This document shows positions 6,256-13,181 of a stretch of 13,181 nucleotides of DNA, piece by piece; the stretch's first letter is position 1, and the number at the start of each line of letters is the position of its first letter. The notes below the pieces were generated by a model. It was not told where the DNA came from. It worked only from the letters and a program-made list of their open reading frames with translations, and did not search any database. The position numbers were made by a program, and so were the translations under genes. The stretch is from an uncultured Prevotellaceae bacterium. Lineage in GTDB: Bacteria > Bacteroidota > Bacteroidia > Bacteroidales > Bacteroidaceae. The stretch spans positions 1-13,181 of the forward strand of contig CAMNHS010000029.1 in NCBI GenBank assembly GCA_946539635.1, given 5' to 3'.

Positions 6256-9200
6256 ATGAAGAATAACATATTTATAAACAAATACGTGATGGCATGTGCC
6301 ATCTCTATTGTCATCTCTTTGGTGGGATATATCTGTATGAGTACCCTGCCAATTGAGCAATATCCGAACATTGCGCCACCAACAGTCAACGTAACGACAA
6401 GTTACACTGGTGCCGATGCCAATACTATCATGAAATCTGTCGTGCAGCCGCTCGAATCTGCTATCAACGGTGTGCCAGACATGACATATATGACAAGTAA
6501 GGCATCATCTAATGGTGAGGTTGAAATCAACGTATATTTCAAGGGTGGCACAGATCCTGATATGGCAGCTGTCAACGTACAGAACCGTGTTACTCGCGCT
6601 ACGTCAATGTTGCCTGCCGAAGTTACGAAGGTCGGTGTGCAGGTAGCGAAGAAACAGAACAGTATCTTGCAGATTGTTGCCGTGAAGAGTGCCGATGGCA
6701 AGTATGATGACAACTTCGTCTCTAACTATGTTGACATCAACGTCAAGCCACGTCTGATGCGTATCAGTGGCGTAGGTGAGGTACAGTCACTGGGTAATAC
6801 CTATGCCTTGCGTATATGGTTGAAGCCTGATGTCTTGGCGCAATATGGCTTGGAGCCAAATGATGTATTTGATGCTGTTGGCAGTCAGAGCTTTGTGGCT
6901 GCTACGGGTTCATTGGGTGACCAGTCAGAGAATAGCTATCAATATACTATGGAGTATAAAGGTACTCTGAAGACTATTGAGGAATTCAATGACATTGTAC
7001 TCCGTACCAGCGAAGGTGGTCACATGCTCCACCTAAGCGATGTGGCAGATGTAGAGATTGGTGCCATGAGCTATAACTTCATGTCCAACATTGGAGGTAA
7101 GCCTGGTACTATGTTCTTGATATTCCAGGCACCTGGTGCTAATGCTACTGAGGTGAATGCCAATATCAATAAGCTGTTCGAGGACCTGAAGCCTATGATG
7201 CCTGCAGGATTGGAATTCGTTACCCTGATGAGTTCTGACGACTTCCTTTATGCTGCTATTGACAGTGTGGTAGAGACACTTGTCATTGCCATTATCCTTG
7301 TGATTCTCGTGGTGTTCTTCTTCCTTCAGAACTTCAAGGCAACCATCATTCCTTCTATCTCAATTATTGTGTCGCTGCTGGGTACCTTTGCCGTCGTTAT
7401 GTTGGCAGGTTTCTCTCTCAACATCCTGACGCTCTTTGCCCTTGTGCTTGCTATCGGTACTGTGGTGGATGATGCCATTGTGGTAGTAGAGGCGGTGATG
7501 GCGAAGATGGAAGGCGGTATCAGTGATGCCCGCGAGGCAACACGTCAGGCGATGAACGAGGTGTCTGTTGCCGTTGTATCCTGTACCTTGGTATTTATGG
7601 CGGTGTTTATTCCTGTCTGCTTCATGCCAGGAACGTCAGGAGCATTCTTCACCCAGTTTGGTATTACCATCGCTTCGTCAGTAGGTCTGTCATGTATATC
7701 GGCTCTTACATTGTGTCCTGCCTTGAGTGCTATCATGCTGAAGGTTACTGAAGGCAAGAAGGAGAGCAAGAATCTTACATACTATACTAAGCTGGCATAC
7801 AATGCCAGCTATAATGCCATTTACAACAAATATTCAAATGCCGTACAGAAGTTCCTTGGTCGCCCAATATTGGCATGGACACTGCTGGCTTGTGCTGCGG
7901 CTCTGTTCATCTTCTTCATGAAGAATCTTCCTTCAGGACTTGTTCCTCAGGAGGACCAGGGCGTTATCCTCGTCGATGTAAGTGCTCCGGAAGGTACTAC
8001 ACTTCATGAGACACGTGAGATAATGAAGAAGGTAGAGGCAAAGGCGCAGGAAATACCAGAACTGGAGAGCTTCGCTTCTGCCTGCGGCTATGGTATGATG
8101 TCTGGAGCCGGTTCTAACTATGGTACGCTGATTATACGTCTGAAACCATGGAGTGAGCGTGAAGGCTTCAATCATTATATAGATATGATTATCGGACGCC
8201 TGTACTATGCCTGCAAGGAAATCAAGAATGTGCAGGTTACTCCATTCCAGATGCCGCAGGTGCCAGGTTACGGTTCTAACAATAGTGTGAACCTCGTGCT
8301 TGAAGACTTGAATGACGGTGATTTGGGAGAGTTTGCAAAACTGGCAAGGAATTTCCTGCATAAGCTTGGTCAGCGTGAGGAAATCAGTATGGCAATGACG
8401 TCATATTCAGATCGTTTCCCAAAATATCAGATTGATGTAGATGCTGCACAGTGCGACCGCTCAGGTGTTTCACCGGCTACAGTGCTCAATACGCTCGGAG
8501 CTTATTGCGGTGGTGCCTATATCGGTAACTACAACCAGTTCGGTAAGGTATATCGTATCATGTCGAGTGCCTCTCCAGAATATCGCCTTGACCCTTCTTC
8601 CCTCAACAATATCTTTGTTAAAGTGCAGGGAGGTAAGATGGCTCCTATCTCGGAGTTCGTCTCTATTAAGGATGTCGTAGGTACTGCAAGTGTAGAACAC
8701 TTCAACCTCTTTCAGAGTATTACCTGCTACATTCAACCAGCGGGTGGATATACGGAAGGTGATGCCCACAAGGTCATTGCCGAGGTGTTCGAGGAAACGA
8801 TGCCAAAGGGTTACAGCTATGAATATAGCTCTATGTCACGAGAACTTGAGGAGGCAGCAGGCTCTAATGCTACTGTCCTTATATATGTAATATGTGTTAT
8901 TCTCATATATCTTATCCTTGCTTCGCTCTATAACTCATGGTTCACCCCGATGGCAGTGTTGCTCTCAGTACCATTCGGTCTGATGGGAGCCTTCATTATG
9001 GCTTACCTTGGTTCACTACTCAATCTGCCTGGTATGGATAACAATATCTACCTGCAGACGGGTGTCATCATGCTGATTGGTCTGTTGTCAAAGACGGCAA
9101 TCCTTATTACCGAGTTTGCTACAGAGCGTCGTGCACAGGGCTTAAGCATTCGTGATGCTGCCTTCGAGGCATGTAAGGAACGTCTGCGTCCTATTCTGAT

Positions 9201-9408
9201 GACAGTGGCAACGATGATTATCGGTATGATACCGCTTATCATCGAAGGTGGTGCAGGTGCTAATGGTAATCGTGCCCTTGCCCTCGGTGTGGTAGGAGGT
9301 ATGTCAGTAGGTACGGTAGCTCTGCTGTTCGTTGTACCGGCATTCTTCATATTCTTCCAAGGTCTGCACGAGAAGTTCCAAGGAAAGGAACCTGCAAAAA
9401 CAGAGTAA
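6256..9408 (+). CDS. RND multidrug efflux pump, inner-membrane transporter (HAE1/AcrB family)
   Basis: At 1050 residues this matches the length of AcrB-type pumps (about 1030-1060), which use the proton gradient to expel hydrophobic or amphipathic compounds through the adaptor and outer-membrane channel. TM1 lies at about 9-28 and is followed by the LPIEQYPNIAPP motif and the first large periplasmic loop. TM4 carries D405-D406 (in GTVVDDAIVVVE), equivalent to the AcrB proton-relay pair D407/D408. TM7 begins near 538 and a second periplasmic loop follows. TM8 lies near 873-895 with the N-S-W-F-T-P motif after it. TM10 contains K946 in L-L-S-K-T-A-I-L, equivalent to AcrB K940. All relay residues are present, so the pump should be active. 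The drug range cannot be inferred from this reading. Confidence 0.97.
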   Translation: MKNNIFINKYVMACAISIVISLVGYICMSTLPIEQYPNIAPPTVNVTTSYTGADANTIMKSVVQPLESAINGVPDMTYMTSKASSNGEVEINVYFKGGTDPDMAAVNVQNRVTRATSMLPAEVTKVGVQVAKKQNSILQIVAVKSADGKYDDNFVSNYVDINVKPRLMRISGVGEVQSLGNTYALRIWLKPDVLAQYGLEPNDVFDAVGSQSFVAATGSLGDQSENSYQYTMEYKGTLKTIEEFNDIVLRTSEGGHMLHLSDVADVEIGAMSYNFMSNIGGKPGTMFLIFQAPGANATEVNANINKLFEDLKPMMPAGLEFVTLMSSDDFLYAAIDSVVETLVIAIILVILVVFFFLQNFKATIIPSISIIVSLLGTFAVVMLAGFSLNILTLFALVLAIGTVVDDAIVVVEAVMAKMEGGISDAREATRQAMNEVSVAVVSCTLVFMAVFIPVCFMPGTSGAFFTQFGITIASSVGLSCISALTLCPALSAIMLKVTEGKKESKNLTYYTKLAYNASYNAIYNKYSNAVQKFLGRPILAWTLLACAAALFIFFMKNLPSGLVPQEDQGVILVDVSAPEGTTLHETREIMKKVEAKAQEIPELESFASACGYGMMSGAGSNYGTLIIRLKPWSEREGFNHYIDMIIGRLYYACKEIKNVQVTPFQMPQVPGYGSNNSVNLVLEDLNDGDLGEFAKLARNFLHKLGQREEISMAMTSYSDRFPKYQIDVDAAQCDRSGVSPATVLNTLGAYCGGAYIGNYNQFGKVYRIMSSASPEYRLDPSSLNNIFVKVQGGKMAPISEFVSIKDVVGTASVEHFNLFQSITCYIQPAGGYTEGDAHKVIAEVFEETMPKGYSYEYSSMSRELEEAAGSNATVLIYVICVILIYLILASLYNSWFTPMAVLLSVPFGLMGAFIMAYLGSLLNLPGMDNNIYLQTGVIMLIGLLSKTAILITEFATERRAQGLSIRDAAFEACKERLRPILMTVATMIIGMIPLIIEGGAGANGNRALALGVVGGMSVGTVALLFVVPAFFIFFQGLHEKFQGKEPAKTE

Positions 9409-9439
9409 CGTAAGGACGTAATATCGTGATAACATAATA

Positions 9440-9460
9440 ATGAAAAAGCGAAAATTATGA
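9440..9460 (+). CDS. Possible six-codon leader ORF before the outer-membrane channel gene
   Basis: ATG AAA AAG CGA AAA TTA TGA encodes MKKRKL and stops exactly at the start of the next gene: its TGA (9458-9460) overlaps that gene's ATG (9457-9459) as ATGA. It may help ribosomes reinitiate at the channel gene, which otherwise sits 48 bp after the pump stop. It is short enough to be chance. Confidence 0.25.
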   Translation: MKKRKL

Positions 9461-10878
9461 AAATCAAAAATATATTAGTTGCTGCAGCAGTGGGTTCCTT
9501 GCTCACTGGCTGTGGCCTATATGATAAATATGAGCAGAAGACAACAGCCCCTGCGAATGCTTTTGGCACCAGTCAGGATATAAAGACAGCAGAGAATGGT
9601 ACTTCTATAGCTCAGATGTCGTGGCGTGAGTTCTTTACTGACCCAGTGTTGCAGGACCTTATCGAACAGGTTTTAGCAAACAATACCGACCTCAATTCTG
9701 CCCGTATAGCAGTCGAGAAGAGTGAGGCATCACTGAAGATGGCAAAGATGGCATATCTGCCTTCATCTGCCCTGGCTCCGCAAGGAAATCTTGGTAAGTT
9801 TGGCAGCAGTTCATGGTCTAAGACATACAATCTGCCTCTGCAGATGTCATGGGATGTGGAGATGTTTGGTGGCATCACCAATAAGAAACGTGCTGCAAAG
9901 GCTGCATTGCTACAGGCCCAGATACACAAGGAGGCCGTATTCTCAAACCTAATCTCTACTACTGCCCGTCAGTATTATCTGCTGCAGGTTCTTGACCGCC
10001 AGCTGGAGATACTTATTATGACAGACAGCCTGTGGAAGGCATCACTTGATACCCAGAGGGCTCTATGGGAGAATGGTAAGGCTTATAGCACATCTGTAAA
10101 TCAGATGGAGTCTTCTTATCTTAATGTAAAGACTTCGATAGTTGACACTCGTCGTGAAATCCTTGCAGTAGAGAATGCTATCTGCCGTCTGCTCGCTGTT
10201 ACACCACAGCATATCAGTCGCAGCAGATATGGTAGTGACGACCTGCATCATCCAGATGCTTTGGGAGATACAGGTAAGCGTATGTTCGACACCCGTTACC
10301 TGAAGACAGGCGTGCCAGCAACAATGTTGGAGAATCGTCCTGATATCCGTATTGCAACCCACGCTATGGAAGAGGCCTTCTATAACACTCAGGCTGCCCG
10401 TGCTGCTTTCTTCCCAAGCCTTACACTTAATGGTGCTGCAGGATGGAGCAATTCTGCGGGAGGTCTGGTTACCAATCCAGGCAAACTCCTTCTGAACTTT
10501 GTCGGAACTCTTACACAGCCACTCTTCGCAAGGGGTAAGTTGAGTGCAGCAAAGAAGATTGCTCAACTCACAGAAGAAGACTTGGCACAGAAGTATATCC
10601 AGACTGTTATCAATGCTGGCAATCAGGTCAATGAAGCTATGGCTGATTGCTCTGCTGCACGTGATAAGTACGAGTATTACAACCGTCAGATACAGGTGCT
10701 GCACGAAGCATATAAAGGCACTCATGAGTTGATGGATAACGGTAAGGCAAGTTATCTTGAGGTACTTACAGCACAGGAAACACTGCTCAATGCACAACTC
10801 AATGAAGCTATGAATATGTATGATGGAGCAGAAGCTGTTATAGAACTCTATATTGCCCTCGGTGGAGGAATAAAGTAG
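9457..10878 (+). CDS. RND efflux outer-membrane factor lipoprotein, NodT/TolC/OprM type
   Basis: This 473-residue protein is the outer-membrane channel of the tripartite pump, acting as a trimer. The lipobox is L-L-T-G-C19. Two homologous outer-membrane efflux (OEP) repeats follow, roughly 60-250 and 280-470. The family hallmark E-N-R-P-D-I is at 292-297, and A-A-F-F-P-S-L-T-L follows at the start of the second repeat's barrel strand. W-R-E-F-F-T-D-P near residue 56-63 is also typical of NodT-type factors. The long Ala-, Gln- and Glu-rich stretches fit the alpha-helical tunnel. The start at 9457 is supported by the signal sequence. It is the last gene of the operon, and a terminator follows 24 bp after its TAG stop. 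Confidence 0.95.
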   Translation: MKIKNILVAAAVGSLLTGCGLYDKYEQKTTAPANAFGTSQDIKTAENGTSIAQMSWREFFTDPVLQDLIEQVLANNTDLNSARIAVEKSEASLKMAKMAYLPSSALAPQGNLGKFGSSSWSKTYNLPLQMSWDVEMFGGITNKKRAAKAALLQAQIHKEAVFSNLISTTARQYYLLQVLDRQLEILIMTDSLWKASLDTQRALWENGKAYSTSVNQMESSYLNVKTSIVDTRREILAVENAICRLLAVTPQHISRSRYGSDDLHHPDALGDTGKRMFDTRYLKTGVPATMLENRPDIRIATHAMEEAFYNTQAARAAFFPSLTLNGAAGWSNSAGGLVTNPGKLLLNFVGTLTQPLFARGKLSAAKKIAQLTEEDLAQKYIQTVINAGNQVNEAMADCSAARDKYEYYNRQIQVLHEAYKGTHELMDNGKASYLEVLTAQETLLNAQLNEAMNMYDGAEAVIELYIALGGGIK

Positions 10879-10902
10879 AGGTAAGAAACCAAGGAACTAA
10901 AA

Positions 10903-10938
10903 CGGGCCTGTAGTCACACGATTGCAGGCCTGGTTTTT
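10903..10938 (+). terminator. Intrinsic terminator of the efflux operon
   Basis: Arms 10903-10912 and 10923-10932 pair over 10 bp (two G-U wobbles, core GGCCTG/CAGGCC) around a 10-nt loop. One G then five T follow (10934-10938). It starts 24 nt after the channel gene's stop codon, so the efflux operon probably ends here and the next gene has its own promoter. Confidence 0.85.
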
Positions 10939-10959
10939 CATTTGCCATATCTGTAGAGG

Positions 10960-10979
10960 ACGGAAAATCACGGAAAATA
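10960..10979. repeat. Tandem 10-bp direct repeat upstream of the beta-barrel gene
   Basis: ACGGAAAATC (10960-10969) and ACGGAAAATA (10970-10979) are adjacent and differ only in the last base. The spacing is about one helical turn. They lie 70 bp before the start codon at 11050, between the terminator and the gene. They could be a binding site, but no regulator is known. Confidence 0.5.
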
Positions 10980-11049
10980 AAAGACCTTCTGCAAAAAGCT
11001 ATTTTTCCTTTTAAACTTCTTGTGTCGAATTGCGTCATAGAAAGCAGTT

Positions 11050-13181
11050 ATGAAACAAGTTATTTCACTATTATCATTTATCTTTATGCTCTGTCCGATG
11101 GCGATGTCGGCGCAGGAAATAGATTCTATTCAGGTAACACAACAAGCAAAAGAACGCGCCATTACTGGTACTCTCATTGACAAAGAGTCAAAGGAGGGCA
11201 TTATGCAGGTAACTATCCAACTGCTGAAGATAGACTCTACTTACGTAGCAGGAACTGTCAGCGATATGGATGGAAATTTTTCTGTCAAAGCCCCAGAAAA
11301 TGGCAAGTATATCCTCAAGATGAGTGTCATCGGTTACAAGACAATGACGAGAGACATCACTATCAGCGACGACAATAACTTTGCCTTCGGAAAAGTGAAT
11401 ATGGAAACTGATGCTGTATTGCTGAAGGAGGTTATTGCCAATGGTGTTGCAGCAAAGGTGGTGATAAAGGAGGATACCTTCGTTTATAATGCTGCTGCCT
11501 ACAGAACACCAGAAGGTTCTGTGATAGAGGAACTCGTGAAACGCTTGCCTGGAGCACAGATTGATGATAGCGGAAAGATTACCATCAATGGTAAGGAGGT
11601 AAAGAAGATAATGGTGGACGGTAAGGAATTCATGACAGGCGACACACAGACAGCGCTGAAGAATCTTCCTACTTCTATTGTAGAGAAGGTGAAGGCCTAT
11701 GACGAAAAGAGTGACCTCGCAAGGATGACTGGCGTTGATGATGGTGAGGAACAGACAGTGCTGGACTTCGGTATCAAGAAGGGAATGAACAAAGGATTCC
11801 TGACAAACATCGACTTGGCAATGGGTACGAAACACAGATACGCTGAGCGCGTTATGGGGGCCTATATGAAGGATGACAGCAGAATTATGGTATTCGGTAA
11901 CATGAACAACACTGGTGACAGAGGCTTCGGCGGTCGCGGAGGTGGCGGTGGTGGCAGCAACGGATTGTCCGCACCAAAGATGTTCGGCATGAACTACAAC
12001 TACGAGATTAAGGATAAACTGAAGGCGGATTTCTCTGTAAGATATAACCATAACGATACAGACAACAATACAATCACATCGACAGAAAACTTCGTATCAA
12101 AGACGGGTTCGTTCGGCAATAGCATTAGTCAGAACTACAGCCGTTCAAATTCCTGGAACATGAGCGGACGATTGGAGTGGAAACCTGATACAATGACAAC
12201 CATCCAGATACGTCCATCCTTCAACACCAGTAAGAACGACGGCAGGTCGCGTAGTGTCAATGCCACCTTCAACAGAGACCCTTACAGCTTTGAGGGAGTG
12301 ACAGACCCTATGGACAGCGTAATGATGAATGCCATAGAAAGGGCGACACCTTACAAATTCCGCGTAAACCGCAGGGAGAACAAGTCGCTGAGCTATGGCA
12401 CAAGCACTTCTTTCAACATTAATGCTACGGTAAACAGACGTCTCTCATCGCGTAACAACAGCCTTACATGGCAGGGACGCTATTCTACCAGCAACAGCGA
12501 CAATGAATCATTGAGTACTCAGTTTGTGGAACTGTATTTGCAGAATGACTCTTCATATTACAGAAACAGGTACAACGTGACACCTACGAAGAGTTGGGAT
12601 TTCCAGAACTCACTGTCATATACCGAGAGACTGTCAAAGTTCTCATTCCTCGTATTCCGTTATATGTATAGGTATAGCAACAGGACCAGCGAGAGGTCCA
12701 CTTACGACTTCAGCAGGGTCATGTATGACGCTACTTCGTTGCCTATTTTCGACCCGAATGATTTTATGGCTCACATCCCTGCTATGATGGAGTATCGTTC
12801 GTTCGATAACTATATTGGAATGTATCAGCCTCTGGATAAGAATTCTATGTTCTATGACAAAGACCAGAGCCGCTATTCGGAGTATGACAACTATACCCAC
12901 GAGCTGGAACTGACTTGGCGCAGAACGACAAATACCTACAACCTCAATCTTGGTGTGATGTTGCAGCCTCAGAGCCAGAAGCTGACTTATCAGCACCTGG
13001 GACTGGACACTATAGCAAAGAGAAGTGTCACAAACTTTACTCCGACGCTGGACTTCAGATATCGTTTCAATAAGCAGAAGAATATTCGTCTGAACTATCG
13101 CGGACGCACCAGTCAGCCATCAATGGAGGATATGATGCCAATAGTAGATGATACCGATCCGCTGAACGTCCGTATGGGTAA
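11050..13181 (+). CDS. Outer-membrane beta-barrel protein, TonB-receptor-like (3' end outside window)
   Basis: The frame is open from ATG 11050 to the window edge (710 codons, no stop), so the C-terminus is missing. A Sec signal peptide covers residues 1-21, ending M-S-A before Gln22. A carboxypeptidase-regulatory-like beta-sandwich lies at about 38-105 (ITGTLIDKESKEG ... VIGYKTM). A plug-like region spans about 124-225, with E-E-L-V-K-R-L-P-G-A-Q-I, I-N-G-K-E-V-K-K-I-M-V-D-G-K-E-F and D-D-G-E-E. The rest reads as alternating barrel strands with Asn/Ser/Tyr-rich loops, including a run of six glycines at 297-302. This architecture matches the Bacteroidetes outer-membrane beta-barrel family related to SusC/TonB-dependent receptors. 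I see no clear TonB box, and the cargo is unknown. It lies after the efflux terminator. A 7/8 match to a -7 box (TATTTTTC, 11000-11007) is the only promoter hint. Confidence 0.9.
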   Translation, partial: MKQVISLLSFIFMLCPMAMSAQEIDSIQVTQQAKERAITGTLIDKESKEGIMQVTIQLLKIDSTYVAGTVSDMDGNFSVKAPENGKYILKMSVIGYKTMTRDITISDDNNFAFGKVNMETDAVLLKEVIANGVAAKVVIKEDTFVYNAAAYRTPEGSVIEELVKRLPGAQIDDSGKITINGKEVKKIMVDGKEFMTGDTQTALKNLPTSIVEKVKAYDEKSDLARMTGVDDGEEQTVLDFGIKKGMNKGFLTNIDLAMGTKHRYAERVMGAYMKDDSRIMVFGNMNNTGDRGFGGRGGGGGGSNGLSAPKMFGMNYNYEIKDKLKADFSVRYNHNDTDNNTITSTENFVSKTGSFGNSISQNYSRSNSWNMSGRLEWKPDTMTTIQIRPSFNTSKNDGRSRSVNATFNRDPYSFEGVTDPMDSVMMNAIERATPYKFRVNRRENKSLSYGTSTSFNINATVNRRLSSRNNSLTWQGRYSTSNSDNESLSTQFVELYLQNDSSYYRNRYNVTPTKSWDFQNSLSYTERLSKFSFLVFRYMYRYSNRTSERSTYDFSRVMYDATSLPIFDPNDFMAHIPAMMEYRSFDNYIGMYQPLDKNSMFYDKDQSRYSEYDNYTHELELTWRRTTNTYNLNLGVMLQPQSQKLTYQHLGLDTIAKRSVTNFTPTLDFRYRFNKQKNIRLNYRGRTSQPSMEDMMPIVDDTDPLNVRMG

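Noticed and set aside
10063..10797. 244-codon minus-strand reading frame inside the outer-membrane channel gene
   Set aside because: It is antisense to a clear NodT-type gene; its Cys- and Ile-rich translation is typical of a shadow frame.
11188..12051. 287-codon minus-strand reading frame inside the beta-barrel gene
   Set aside because: The plus strand carries a signal peptide, regulatory-like domain and plug-like motifs over the same bases, so the minus frame is a shadow.
1..13181. CRISPR array, insertion sequence, tRNA or rRNA
   Set aside because: No regularly spaced long repeats, transposase-like frame, tRNA cloverleaf or rRNA-like stretch was seen.

Overview
The window looks like chromosome from a Bacteroidales bacterium, most likely Prevotella or a close relative. 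Four things point there: the protein sequences (RecA, an RND pump operon and an outer-membrane beta-barrel protein of a Bacteroidetes type), the moderate GC content, starts that mostly lack a Shine-Dalgarno sequence, and promoter-like TAnnTTTG boxes. All gene names come from reading translations by eye; no database search was possible.

Left half, minus strand (about 4540 down to 1). A likely operon reads leftwards: an unknown lipoprotein with a GTG start, a carboxynorspermidine dehydrogenase-type enzyme (polyamine synthesis) joined to it by an ATGA overlap, recA, and pepT (tripeptidase). The gaps are -4, 42 and 35 bp. A strong hairpin with a U-rich tail follows pepT. The last 9 bases hold what may be the first three codons of another leftward gene. 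The two gaps beside recA contain 7-bp tandem direct repeats.

Middle (4481-5101). A 292-bp AT-rich intergenic region carries divergent promoter candidates. The rightward one leads into a 97-codon ORF whose first 76 residues are the N-terminus of a CPA2/KefB-type cation:proton antiporter. It then breaks abruptly into an unrelated 21-residue tail and stops, so most of the antiporter is missing.

Right half, plus strand. A complete tripartite RND efflux operon follows: a periplasmic adaptor lipoprotein, an inner-membrane HAE1-family pump with intact proton-relay residues, and a NodT/TolC-type outer-membrane lipoprotein. It ends at a clear intrinsic terminator. Together these three proteins would form one conduit that drives compounds from the periplasm and inner membrane out of the cell using the proton gradient. 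No regulator gene lies beside them, and the nearest visible promoter is the one in front of the antiporter remnant. After the terminator, an outer-membrane beta-barrel protein (regulatory-like domain, plug-like domain, barrel) starts at 11050 and runs off the window end.

I did not find a convincing undescribed system. The items most worth a second look are the antiporter remnant and its possible promoter capture by the efflux operon, the unknown lipoprotein translationally coupled to the polyamine enzyme, and the 7-bp repeats around recA.
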